64,000 nucleotides of DNA from an uncultured Sphaerochaeta sp. GTDB lineage: Bacteria; Spirochaetota; Spirochaetia; Sphaerochaetales; Sphaerochaetaceae. Under the pieces are notes generated by a model. That model had not been told where the DNA came from. It was given only the letters and a program-made list of their open reading frames with translations, and ran no database searches. Positions 26,045 through 35,165 of this stretch are shown piece by piece. Numbering within the stretch: the first letter of the stretch is position 1; every line of letters starts with the position of its first letter. The translations under genes and the position numbers were made by a program. Location of the stretch: contig NZ_OY781063.1 in the NCBI RefSeq assembly GCF_963676285.1, positions 1,798,001 to 1,862,000 of the forward strand, given 5' to 3'.

Positions 26045-26867
26045 GATCTTCCCGCTTCTTCCACCTTGTGGAACCAGCCCAAACCACTGTCTCACTCCCA
26101 TCTTCCTCTATTCTGACAATCCTATGGTGCAATAGTGGTTCATCCTTCTGCAATGCATCAGGATCCTTGCTCTCGGTGTATACAACAACAGCATCCTCTA
26201 GAAAGGTCTGCCGAAGATACGAAACATCCACTTCCTTGGCCTTGCAACGGTTTCGGAAGGAGGAGGGAAGGCTCTCCAAGGCCCAAGTGAGATAGGATAT
26301 GTTGTTCACATGCAGATTTCGGTCAGTATCAAGATAGGTGATCTTGGGGGTATGGACAGCCAATCGATGAAGAGACTCATCTTCCCCATGACGACTATTC
26401 TCAAGATGCATATCCACCGAGTGTTCTGTATCCTCAGATGGGGGAAGGCCGATGCGTAGGGACATGTCCTTAGGTCTGCATGGCCTGCCACGTTCCAGAT
26501 CAAGAATTGCCCAAAAGGTCTTGGCAATGAACAGCAGCTTTCCATCTGCATCGAATGCTCTGACAACACGGGGCAGATGCAGCCTGATCGGATCCTGTGC
26601 CCATGTTTCCACCCTCAGCACTTCGGGCCAACGAGTATAGCGGAACACTTCCATCTGGCTGCGGGTAATCACCCAGGTCTTACCCTCTTTATGCATTTCA
26701 GGAATCGAGCACCCCCTGCTTGCTGCATGGGTCCCGGCTGCTTCCTGTACTACCTGGAAATAGAAGGCAAGACGAGCATCAGTGAAACAATCGGTCTCAT
26801 AGCTGTACGTGGCGAAGGAGCTGTGTGCCACATTTCGTTCATCAATCGTAATCAGTTCATCATACAT
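26037..26867 (-). CDS. Acyl-ACP thioesterase (FatA/TesA-plant-type, PF01643-like)
   Basis: The 276-residue double-hotdog protein likely releases free fatty acids from acyl-ACP. Features are the N-terminal YSYETDCFTDARLAFYFQVVQEAAG (quoted in part), the WVITRSQMEVFRYTRWPE strand and the second hotdog with DRNLHVNNISYLTWAL. The latter carries the Asn and His expected of the active site. It is the last gene of the long minus-strand run starting at 37120; its start overlaps the rsmD stop by eight bases. It may serve membrane lipid turnover; the physiological role is unknown. Confidence 0.85.
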   Translation of the reverse strand: MYDELITIDERNVAHSSFATYSYETDCFTDARLAFYFQVVQEAAGTHAASRGCSIPEMHKEGKTWVITRSQMEVFRYTRWPEVLRVETWAQDPIRLHLPRVVRAFDADGKLLFIAKTFWAILDLERGRPCRPKDMSLRIGLPPSEDTEHSVDMHLENSRHGEDESLHRLAVHTPKITYLDTDRNLHVNNISYLTWALESLPSSFRNRCKAKEVDVSYLRQTFLEDAVVVYTESKDPDALQKDEPLLHHRIVRIEEDGSETVVWAGSTRWKKREDLR

Positions 26868-27420
26868 CTGCTAGGTCCTTGTCTTTGGTGTTTCTATAGA
26901 AGCGTAGGGTACTTCTTCCATATTTACGCTCATCATAACAAACCAAGGAACCTACCGTCTCTGGCCACTGTTTCTTCTCTTCGGATGGATAGTGAATGAT
27001 GAACAAGCCTCCTGGGGTTAGGAGCTTCTGCTTATCAACAGCCTTTGCCAGGTCAACCTTGCCCTGCATGGGGAAGGGAGGATCTGCATACACAATGTCA
27101 TACTGCATTTTCGCGGTAGGAATGAAACGTCGTACGTCGGCCATGAAGAGCTTGATCTCGCTCTCAACCATACTGATGTTATCCATGATGGTGGCCTTTT
27201 TTTGTCGGTCTTTTTCGACCAAGTGTACCAGTCTTGCCCCCCGGCTTGCTGCCTCGATTCCGACGCAACCACTTCCGGTGAATAAATCCAGCCAGGTTTT
27301 ACCTTCCAGACTTCCCAAGATGGAGAAGAGAGACTCTCTCATCATATCCATGGCTGGTCTGATGATTCCTGGTGGACATGCGACCGTCCTTCCCCGATAT
27401 ATTCCTCCGGTAATTCTCAT
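26860..27420 (-). CDS. rsmD: 16S rRNA (guanine966-N2)-methyltransferase
   Basis: RsmD methylates G966 of 16S rRNA with SAM. The 186-residue protein begins MRITGGIYRGR, typical of the family. It has the SAM-binding LDLFTGSGCVGIEAASRG motif (about 43-60, quoted in full) and the catalytic ADPPFPM motif (about 118). The ATG is preceded by GAGG. recG lies 51 bases upstream. Confidence 0.95.
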   Translation of the reverse strand: MRITGGIYRGRTVACPPGIIRPAMDMMRESLFSILGSLEGKTWLDLFTGSGCVGIEAASRGARLVHLVEKDRQKKATIMDNISMVESEIKLFMADVRRFIPTAKMQYDIVYADPPFPMQGKVDLAKAVDKQKLLTPGGLFIIHYPSEEKKQWPETVGSLVCYDERKYGRSTLRFYRNTKDKDLADV

Positions 27421-27471
27421 ATTCTGTGCCTCATGGAACTGATGATAGGTAATTGTGGTGAAATGTGCAAG

Positions 27472-29559
27472 TTACGCCTCACTACCGTCAGCGCTGAAGG
27501 GAGGCGCATGGATAAGCACTTCCCTGATTACTGTGAGAGAGGGGGCCAAGAACCCTGGGTCGGAGGCAAGGATCTGGTCAGCTTCTTCTCGTGCAATCTC
27601 AATAAGGGGGAGGTCTTCCGTCAATGATGCGTAGGAGAGCCTGAGGTACCCGGACTGCTTGGTTCCTGTCAGTTCCCCGGGGCCCCTGATCAAGAGGTCC
27701 TGCTCTGCTATATAGAAGCCGTCATTCGATTCCTTCATTACCTTGAGCCGTTGTTTTGCTTCATCGGTCAACTCATTCGAGAAAACAAGAAAACAGTAGG
27801 ATTGCAACTGGGAACGTCCAACCCTACCCCTGAGCTGGTGAAGGGCAGAGAGCCCGAATCGCTCGGCATGTTCAATGATCATGCAGGTTGCATTGGGTAT
27901 GTCGATTCCGACCTCAACAACACTGGTGGAGACCAGGTATCCAAGCTTACCGGATTGGTAGTCCTTGAGGATGGAGACTTTCTCTTCTTCGTCCAGTTTG
28001 CTGTGGATCAGGGCTGATGGAACATCGGGGTACGCTTGCTTGAGGAAATCATACATGGAAATGACATCTCTTAGTTCACTCTGCCCACTGTCATCAATTC
28101 TCGGGTAAACGAAGTATGCCTGATGGCCACGTTTGAACTCGACACCTACCGATGCATACATCCTTCTCCTGCTCTGTTCGTTTACCAGATGGGTGATCAC
28201 CGGCTTCCTTCCTGGTGGCATGGTTCTCAAGGTGGAAACATTGAGATTACCAAACACGGTAAGGGAAAGGGTACGGGGAATCGGGGTGGCTGTCATCAGC
28301 AACACATCAGGAACTGTGCCTTTCTGGGTTAATGCAAGTCGCTGTTCCACCCCGAATCTGTGCTGCTCATCGATGATTACATACGCCAGATTCTTGAAAC
28401 TGACCTCAGCAGAGAAGAGTGCATGGGTTCCGATGATGATATCTACCTCTCCTTCTGCAATTGCCTTGAGCAGTAGTCGCCTTTCCTTGCTCTTTACTGA
28501 ACCGGTGAGAAAGGCCAGGCGAATACCCAGCTCTCCAAGCAGGCTTGCCGCTGACTCTGCATGTTGGCGTGCCAACAACTCTGTGGGAGCCATAAACGCT
28601 ACCTGCGCTCCATGAGAGAGTACATGCAGGGCACTGATCCAGGCTATGAGGGTTTTTCCACTGCCCACATCGCCTTGGAGCAGCCGGTTCATTGGCAGCT
28701 CACCATCAAGATCTTCCCGTATCTCCTTCAAGCTGGTCATCTGGTCTTTGGTGAGACTGAAGGGAAGTCTCTCCATGAAGTGCAGTTCAAGTTTGGTAGG
28801 GATGCCCCGGCCTTGGTTGACGAGTCGTTGTTGCAGACCTTTGTGCCTTCGTGCAATCAACTGGAGGTAGAAGAGTTCAGTTAATGCGAGGGTTCTTCGT
28901 GCCTGCTTCAGGCGTTCAATTGTTGGTGGGAAGTGATAGCTACGAATAGCCTCGTCAGTAAAGAGCAGTTGGTATTTCTCTATCAATGTTTCGGGCAATT
29001 CCTCTTGGAAGTGGTGTATGCTTCTCAGAATCTCCTGTACATTCTTTCTGATAAGACGTTGGCTCAATGATCCTCTCAGTGGATAAATGGGAAGAATCTT
29101 GCCGAACTGCGCTGGAAAGTCACCATCCTCGGTGGCCGGGTAGAGTTCGAACTGGGAGCACTGCAGCTCTCCATGATGCCAGCTTACATTCCCATAGAGG
29201 TAGTAGATTCTTCCGATCCTGATGGTTTTTTCCAGGAAGTTACGACCAAAACAGAGTAAGCTCAAGCGCCCATCACCCTGACCGGAGACATCACGTACAA
29301 TGATTTTAAGGGTTCGCTTCTTGCCGCTTCTCATCCCAAAGTACGAGTGAGAGAGTACTTCCACCAGGGTGTTTGCCATCTGGTTGTCCTGGATGCCTCC
29401 CAAAGGTTGGATACGGCTTCTATCTTCCCAGGTCCTTGGCGAGAGCAACAAGAGATCACTGAAGGTGGTAATTCCCAGTTCGGCATAGGAGGTCTTTGCA
29501 GCAGGGCCCACCCCACTCAAGGTGGTGATGGGCTGATGCAGGTTCCTCAAATACTCCAT
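27472..29559 (-). CDS. recG: ATP-dependent DNA helicase RecG
   Basis: RecG regresses stalled replication forks and branch-migrates recombination intermediates. The 695-residue protein has the wedge/OB domain in the first ~200 residues and the helicase core. Walker A is GDVGSGKT (about 300), the DEAH-variant box is IDEQHRFG (about 400), GTHALF precedes it, and TSVVEVGIDIPNA with LHQLRGRVGRS are motifs V and VI (about 560-600). It starts three bases after the yggT stop and is in the dnaE operon run. Confidence 0.96.
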   Translation of the reverse strand: MEYLRNLHQPITTLSGVGPAAKTSYAELGITTFSDLLLLSPRTWEDRSRIQPLGGIQDNQMANTLVEVLSHSYFGMRSGKKRTLKIIVRDVSGQGDGRLSLLCFGRNFLEKTIRIGRIYYLYGNVSWHHGELQCSQFELYPATEDGDFPAQFGKILPIYPLRGSLSQRLIRKNVQEILRSIHHFQEELPETLIEKYQLLFTDEAIRSYHFPPTIERLKQARRTLALTELFYLQLIARRHKGLQQRLVNQGRGIPTKLELHFMERLPFSLTKDQMTSLKEIREDLDGELPMNRLLQGDVGSGKTLIAWISALHVLSHGAQVAFMAPTELLARQHAESAASLLGELGIRLAFLTGSVKSKERRLLLKAIAEGEVDIIIGTHALFSAEVSFKNLAYVIIDEQHRFGVEQRLALTQKGTVPDVLLMTATPIPRTLSLTVFGNLNVSTLRTMPPGRKPVITHLVNEQSRRRMYASVGVEFKRGHQAYFVYPRIDDSGQSELRDVISMYDFLKQAYPDVPSALIHSKLDEEEKVSILKDYQSGKLGYLVSTSVVEVGIDIPNATCMIIEHAERFGLSALHQLRGRVGRSQLQSYCFLVFSNELTDEAKQRLKVMKESNDGFYIAEQDLLIRGPGELTGTKQSGYLRLSYASLTEDLPLIEIAREEADQILASDPGFLAPSLTVIREVLIHAPPFSADGSEA

Positions 29560-29562
29560 GGC

Positions 29563-30216
29563 TTAGAAGGAGAGATTCCCAAAGAAGTTCACAAGGAACC
29601 TGATTACAAAGGATGCAGCAATATAAAGGACAATGAAGAATACCAGGGCTGTGGTGACAAGCTGACGGTCGTTGATTGTGCGTTTTGGGTAGAACAGTCT
29701 TTGGACCCAGTTCAGGACACCGCCGACTAGAGAGTCCAGCATCGTGATGTAACTGATGGTTTTTGCGCTGCGTTTGTAGCAGAAATAGAGCCGGAACCCT
29801 AAAAGGATGATCAAGAACCAGAAAACAGGACTGAGTAGGTATGACCATAGTGTCTGGATGATCAACGCAACCACCATGCCGATGGTAATGGTTCCATATA
29901 CCCCATAGAAGCGGAGCATTGACTGCACAACAGATAGGACTGCCAAGGCAACCAGTGGGGTAAGGTCGATATGACTGCGCCTAAGGCTGGATATCCCCCT
30001 AAACCATGAGAGATAGGGATCAACTACCTTTCCTATGTAGTAGGCAAGTGGGTTTTCCTGTGTCTGTCCAGGCACCCTGATCCAGGTAAGGATGATCCTG
30101 AGCCAGATCAGCAAGGAGTAGAATGAGAGTAGGGTTGCAACAATCGAGGCAATGCTCATCAAGACATTTCCCCCGCCTGCTGCAGCCATGCCGCTTTCAT
30201 AATAGGTTTGGTTCAT
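29563..30216 (-). CDS. YggT-family membrane protein
   Basis: The 217-residue inner-membrane protein carries two YggT repeats. The first is LIWLRIILTWIRVPGQ..PLAYYIGKVVDPYL.WFR (about 38-75), and a second, more divergent copy follows after residue 130 (GFRLYFCYK...NWVQRLFYP). About four to six membrane helices are expected. YggT proteins are linked to cell division, osmotic tolerance or cofactor assembly in different bacteria, with no settled role. The ATG has GGAGG six bases upstream. It lies between dnaE and recG. Confidence 0.85.
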   Translation of the reverse strand: MNQTYYESGMAAAGGGNVLMSIASIVATLLSFYSLLIWLRIILTWIRVPGQTQENPLAYYIGKVVDPYLSWFRGISSLRRSHIDLTPLVALAVLSVVQSMLRFYGVYGTITIGMVVALIIQTLWSYLLSPVFWFLIILLGFRLYFCYKRSAKTISYITMLDSLVGGVLNWVQRLFYPKRTINDRQLVTTALVFFIVLYIAASFVIRFLVNFFGNLSF

Positions 30217-30256
30217 CGCATTCCTCCACCTTAGTAAGATACCGAACTTTTTAGCG

Positions 30257-33200
30257 TTAGTCGAACCAAATATGCAAGATAGCAGGATTTTCCTTTGTTG
30301 CTTCTACCAATTCATCACAATAGCGCACACTGAACTCCCTGCCACAGGCAACACTGAGAGGAGACTCCTGTCCTTCTTCCTTGAAGTGGAGCAGGAGAGA
30401 ACAGGACCCGCCATAGGAGAGGCAGAGGTCCCTGAGCTGTGTGATATGTTCATTGTTGCAGAAGGATTTCTCCAGTTCAATATGGCATCTGCTTACCGCC
30501 ACTGGAGCAAGCTGATTAGGGTCAACGAGAATCTGCTCGATAAGATAGGATATCTTGTCATTGCCTCGGGAGTTGTCGAACTTCCCTACAAACCCATAGA
30601 TTCCATCCACCTTGAGAATGTCCCGATATTGTTCATAGGTCTTTGGGAAGAGTGTTGCATCAAAGGTTGCATTCTTGTCGGTAAGCTGCAAGAATCCCAT
30701 GACACTGCCCTTTTGGGTGGTGAATGGCCTGATTCCTGTGACCATGGCTATGATGTTTACCGGACGGCCAAAGGGAACCTGCTCCAGTTTTGCGGTATTG
30801 ACAGTCACCCGCTGTGCAATTGCCTGGTTGAATGCATCCAGCGGGTGACCCGAGATATAGAACCCGAGCAATCCTTTTTCCATCTCCAATTTTTCAGGTA
30901 GGTTCCAGTCAGGTACCTCCCGCATGGAAAATGTCTCCATGGCAGCCTCAGTCTCTTCATCGAAGAGCGAGATCTGCCCGAATGCGGTTGCTTCTTTTCG
31001 TTTCTGTACATAGGTGATGGCGTCACTGAGATTCTCAAGCAGGGTGGGGCGATTGGTTCCCAGTGTATCGAATGCCCCTGCCTTGATCAGTGATTCCAGG
31101 AGTTTTGTATTCATCGCCTTGGTTTCCAGGCGGGTAAGGAAGTCAAGCAAGTCCTTGTAGGGTCCGCTCTCTTCCCTCTCCTTTACGATCAGTTCAACGA
31201 TTCCTTCCCCAACATTCTTGATACCTGCGAGTCCATACACAATCTTTCCATCAACGACAGAGAAATGCTTGTCCGAATAGTTGATCGAAGGAGGTAGGAT
31301 ATCCAGCCCATTGTCTTTTGCAACTTGCAAGTACTCACTGAACTTATCTGGACTCCCCATCTCATTGGTGAGGTTGGCAGCCCAGAATTCAGCAGGGTAG
31401 TTTGCTTTCAGATATGCTGTCTGGTAGGCCACCACAGAGTAGGCAACCGCATGGCTCTTGTTGAATCCATAACCTGCAAAAGGTTCCAGCATCTCAAAGA
31501 TCTCAATGGCATGTTGCTCAGTTCTACCAAGTGCCTTTGCCCCTTCAATGAACTTCACCTTCTCCTTTTCCAAGGCTGCAACTTTCTTCTTACCCATGAT
31601 ACGCCTGAGAATGTCAGCGTTACCGAGCGAGTACCCAGCGATAATCTGGGCCACCTTCATTACCTGTTCCTGGTAGACAATGACACCGTAGGTGGTTTTC
31701 AGCTCATCTTCCAGTTCAGGGTTTGCATAGGTAATGGGTTGTTTGCCGAGTTTGCAGTTGATGAACTGCGGGATATAGGCCATTGGGCCAGGTCGGTAGA
31801 GTGCATTCAAGGCAACCAGATCCTCTATGTCATTGGGTTTTGCTTCCTTGAGGATGTTCTGCATTCCTTGGCTTTCAAACTGGAATACCGCGTTGCTCTC
31901 ACCTCTGCCTAGCATGGCAAAGGTTCTCTCGTCTTGTTCGTCGATCTCACTTGCATTGAAAGTGGGATCCTTTTTCTTGATCAACTCTTCGGTATGTTTG
32001 ACCAGGGTGAGTGTCTTGAGTCCAAGGAAGTCCATCTTTACCAACCCACACTCCTCGATGAGGTCCATTGAGTACTGGGTGGAGATGGCTCCAGTCTTCG
32101 CGTCACGGTAGAGGGGGACATAGTTGAGCAGGTTCTCCTTGCCTATGACCACCCCTGCCGCATGGGTGGATGTGTGCCGGTTCAGACCCTCAAGACGGCG
32201 TGCCGCATCGAAGAGTTCTGCATAGACCCCGCCCTTCTTCTCCAGCTCTACCAGATCGTTGTTCTGTTCGAAGGCCTTCGTCAAATTCATCTTTGGGTCA
32301 TCGGGGATGAGTTTACAGATATTGTTCGATTCCTCGAAAGGAATATCCAGTACCCTGGCAACATCCTTCACTACAGCCTTTGCTTTCAGGGTACCGAAAG
32401 TGGCAATCTGGGCAACTCGTTCGGTTCCGTAGTGCTCAGTGACATAATTGATGACTTCCTGCCTCCTCTCGTAGCAGAAGTCAATATCGAAGTCAGGCAT
32501 GCTTACCCGTTCAGGGTTGAGGAATCGTTCAAACAGCAGGTTGTATTTGATCGGATCGACATCGGTTATCCCCAGTGAGTAAGCCACAAGGGAACCTGCA
32601 CCGGAGCCTCGTCCTGGGCCTACAGGGATGTCGTGGTTCTTTGCCCACTGGATGTAGTCCATGACGATAAGGAAATACCCTTCGAACTGCATCTTGGTGA
32701 TGATATCAAGTTCGTAATCAAGACGTTTCTGGAGTTCTTCGGTGATGGTGTCATAGTGTGATCTCAAACCCTCATTGGAGAGGTGGCGAAGATAGTCGGC
32801 TGTATCACTGAACTCGGGAGGAACTTCGAAGTTTGGCAGCAGGGGGCCGGGGAAGTGAATCTCAAGATTGCACCGTTCTGCAATCTTGACGGTATTCTCA
32901 ATAGCCTCAGGACACCAATTGAAGAGTTCTCTCATCTCCTGCTCGCTCTTCATGTAGAATTCCTGGTTGGGGAAACGCATCCTGTTCGGGTCATTCTTCT
33001 TGGAGTTCGTGCCGACACAGAGCAGGAGATCCTGGGCGTTTGCATCACTCTTTTCGATGTAGTGGATGTCATTGGTGCAAACCAGAGGGATACCGGTCTC
33101 ATCACTGATCTGTTTCAGCAATGGGTTGGTTTTCTTCTGTTCAGGCAGTCCGTGGTCCTGCATTTCGAGGTAGTATCGTCCATCATCGAAAACTGAGGCA

Positions 33201-33724
33201 AACCACTGTGCCCTCTCCTTAGCCAAGTCATACTGGTCGTTGAGCAGATGTTGCAGAATCTCACCGCCAAGGCAGGCTGAGAGGCAGATCAAGCCTTCAT
33301 TGTGCTTGATGAGCAACTCGTCATCGATTCGGGGTTTGAAGTAAAACCCTTCAGTATAGGAAATCGAGTTGAGTTCCATCAGGTTATGGTAACCCTTCTC
33401 ATTCATTGCAAGCAGGATGAGATGATACTGGTTGGGCTTTTTTCCTCCTGGAAGAGGTCTTTCTGTATGATCCTTCGGATTACTGTAGAACTCACACCCT
33501 ATGATGGGGTTGATCCCTGCATCCTTTGCAGCGTAATAGAATCGCAGTGCACCGAACATGTTCCCATGATCAGTGATGGCAAGGCTCTTCATCCCCAATT
33601 CCTTGGCTTTTGCCATATAGCGGGGGATCGGGGCTGCTCCATCGAGCAGGGAAAAATCAGTATGGTTGTGCAGGTGGATGAAGGTACTCTGCATCTCGGT
33701 GGATACTATTTCAGACTCAGCCAT
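30257..33724 (-). CDS. dnaE: DNA polymerase III alpha subunit
   Basis: This is the replicative polymerase, 1155 residues from the ATG at 33724. That start is chosen because GGAG lies nine bases upstream; ATG at 33730 and TTG at 33739 are in frame but poorly spaced. The PHP domain opens the protein (IHLHNHTDFSLLDG), the catalytic aspartates are in PDFDIDFCYERR (about 400), and SGAGSLVAY precedes them. Helix-hairpin-helix, OB-fold (VTGIRPFTTQKG) and C-terminal tau-binding regions follow. No proofreading exonuclease domain is fused. It follows the XDH-like genes by 18 bases. Confidence 0.97.
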   Translation of the reverse strand: MAESEIVSTEMQSTFIHLHNHTDFSLLDGAAPIPRYMAKAKELGMKSLAITDHGNMFGALRFYYAAKDAGINPIIGCEFYSNPKDHTERPLPGGKKPNQYHLILLAMNEKGYHNLMELNSISYTEGFYFKPRIDDELLIKHNEGLICLSACLGGEILQHLLNDQYDLAKERAQWFASVFDDGRYYLEMQDHGLPEQKKTNPLLKQISDETGIPLVCTNDIHYIEKSDANAQDLLLCVGTNSKKNDPNRMRFPNQEFYMKSEQEMRELFNWCPEAIENTVKIAERCNLEIHFPGPLLPNFEVPPEFSDTADYLRHLSNEGLRSHYDTITEELQKRLDYELDIITKMQFEGYFLIVMDYIQWAKNHDIPVGPGRGSGAGSLVAYSLGITDVDPIKYNLLFERFLNPERVSMPDFDIDFCYERRQEVINYVTEHYGTERVAQIATFGTLKAKAVVKDVARVLDIPFEESNNICKLIPDDPKMNLTKAFEQNNDLVELEKKGGVYAELFDAARRLEGLNRHTSTHAAGVVIGKENLLNYVPLYRDAKTGAISTQYSMDLIEECGLVKMDFLGLKTLTLVKHTEELIKKKDPTFNASEIDEQDERTFAMLGRGESNAVFQFESQGMQNILKEAKPNDIEDLVALNALYRPGPMAYIPQFINCKLGKQPITYANPELEDELKTTYGVIVYQEQVMKVAQIIAGYSLGNADILRRIMGKKKVAALEKEKVKFIEGAKALGRTEQHAIEIFEMLEPFAGYGFNKSHAVAYSVVAYQTAYLKANYPAEFWAANLTNEMGSPDKFSEYLQVAKDNGLDILPPSINYSDKHFSVVDGKIVYGLAGIKNVGEGIVELIVKEREESGPYKDLLDFLTRLETKAMNTKLLESLIKAGAFDTLGTNRPTLLENLSDAITYVQKRKEATAFGQISLFDEETEAAMETFSMREVPDWNLPEKLEMEKGLLGFYISGHPLDAFNQAIAQRVTVNTAKLEQVPFGRPVNIIAMVTGIRPFTTQKGSVMGFLQLTDKNATFDATLFPKTYEQYRDILKVDGIYGFVGKFDNSRGNDKISYLIEQILVDPNQLAPVAVSRCHIELEKSFCNNEHITQLRDLCLSYGGSCSLLLHFKEEGQESPLSVACGREFSVRYCDELVEATKENPAILHIWFD

Positions 33725-33742
33725 GTACATATGCTCCAAGCA

Positions 33743-34630
33743 TCAGGAGGAGAGCGTCTGGGCGTTGAGTTCGTGCAGGAAGGATTCGAAGATTCTCCTG
33801 GCACGCTCAAGCTGTAATTCGCTTATCGCTCCATGCATTTTTCTTAATTCAGATACCAGCTCATAGGAGAGCGTATTGACCCGTTCTGGATGAATCGGGA
33901 GGGTCTGCCCCGACAATTTCGAAACAAGGTCCTTGCTGATATGATAGGCCTTGTTTGGGAACGTCGTGCAAAACTGTACCTTGGAAATGGTATTTTGTGC
34001 ACGGGTTGCTTGAAACGCAACTATAACACATTCATCAGTATTCCGGATAGGGTCTTCAACGATAATGAACCGTTGGAAATCGCCATATTCGAGCCCGATG
34101 CGAATTCTTGTCAACAGGGCTTTCTGTGGGCCGAGCAACAGTTTCCCATCTTTGTCATAGAGCTTTGCAATCGGGATCCAGTGGGTTGTTGCCTTTCCCC
34201 CCTGGTAGTATTTTACCTCGGCGTTTGCGTCGAGAATGGCTAGTGTCGTTGACAACCCAAAACGAATATCAGGGACACAGAGGCTTCCCCCTATGGTGGT
34301 CTGTCTTCTTACAATCTGGGAGGCTTGGCTTTGCAGGGTTTTCTGGAGAATCTCAGGGAGGACCAATTTCCCTGCATACAGCAATTGACTTGCGGTTACC
34401 ATTGCCCCTATTTCAACAAACCGATCATTTCTGGTAATTCGTTTCAGCTCCTCAAGCTCGCCAAGATTGATGATGCCATCCTTTACCTCACTTGGATAGT
34501 AGTCACTCTGGCTCATCAGATATGTACCACCTCCCCAGATGACAGCTTGGGGATAGCGATGGGCAATGGTTGCAAATTCGCTCAGTGTCTTGGGAGTATG
34601 GATGACAGGAGACCTAATGCCTTCGTACAC
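33743..34630 (-). CDS. FAD-binding subunit of an XDH/CoxM-like oxidoreductase
   Basis: The 295-residue protein resembles the medium (FAD) subunit of xanthine dehydrogenase/CO dehydrogenase-type enzymes. Recognisable are the pyrophosphate-binding WGGGTYLMSQ (about 33-42) and QIVRRQTTIGGSLCVPD (about 110-126), plus the C-terminal CO_deh_flav-like domain. Its start overlaps the iron-sulphur gene by 17 bases, and dnaE follows closely. Electrons would pass from the [2Fe-2S] subunit to FAD here. The residues contacting FAD look present, unlike the altered active-site region of the large subunit. Confidence 0.85.
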   Translation of the reverse strand: MYEGIRSPVIHTPKTLSEFATIAHRYPQAVIWGGGTYLMSQSDYYPSEVKDGIINLGELEELKRITRNDRFVEIGAMVTASQLLYAGKLVLPEILQKTLQSQASQIVRRQTTIGGSLCVPDIRFGLSTTLAILDANAEVKYYQGGKATTHWIPIAKLYDKDGKLLLGPQKALLTRIRIGLEYGDFQRFIIVEDPIRNTDECVIVAFQATRAQNTISKVQFCTTFPNKAYHISKDLVSKLSGQTLPIHPERVNTLSYELVSELRKMHGAISELQLERARRIFESFLHELNAQTLSS

Positions 34631-35165
34631 GTTTACGCCTCCTATAAGTGAGGGCTATCTCAACAATCTGTAGTAGCTCAGCCATATCCATACACTGGCA
34701 TGTATTCAGACTGAGTTCTTGGATAATTGCTTCCTTGTCCAAAGGAGCCTCATCATTTTGGCCTCCTGCAAGTGGCACGTTGTTTCTTCCAAATGTACGG
34801 TTGCGTGTACTATTGGTCATTTCTTGGAGTATGGATTCAATGATCAGTGTCTTGGATGCATAACAATTGGGACACGGGGTGTTTCCTGTGGCCTTGTAGG
34901 CACGCTCAATGTCTCGATAGAGGCGTGTTTTCTGGTAGCTGTCAAAGGTTTTGACTGTCGCCTCCCTGAGACGGAATGCGGGAATGACGCAGGAGAGTGT
35001 TGCCTCGTCATTGAGAAGGACAATGCAGTTTCCGCAGGCCTTTCCCCTGCAGTGGCTATTGATGCTGGTTATCCCCACATCCTCCATAAGAATGAGTGAG
35101 AGTGGCTTGTTTGAGTTGACTGAGAGGGAAAGTGCCTTCCCGTCTATAGTGCATTCTATCTTCAT
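34614..35165 (-). CDS. [2Fe-2S] subunit of an XDH/CoxS-like oxidoreductase, divergent
   Basis: The protein is 183 residues. The N-terminal plant-type cluster is standard: C-x4-C-x2-C (CRGKACGNC) and a fourth cysteine 12 residues on. The C-terminal all-alpha cluster keeps CPNC and CQC, but these are separated by 54 residues instead of about 31. The loop between them is rich in Asn, Gly and Arg (RTFGRNNVPLAGG), a ~23-residue insertion. The usual QCGFCTPG context is also replaced. It overlaps its neighbours on both sides, so the three subunits are made together. Confidence 0.85.
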   Translation of the reverse strand: MKIECTIDGKALSLSVNSNKPLSLILMEDVGITSINSHCRGKACGNCIVLLNDEATLSCVIPAFRLREATVKTFDSYQKTRLYRDIERAYKATGNTPCPNCYASKTLIIESILQEMTNSTRNRTFGRNNVPLAGGQNDEAPLDKEAIIQELSLNTCQCMDMAELLQIVEIALTYRRRKRVRRH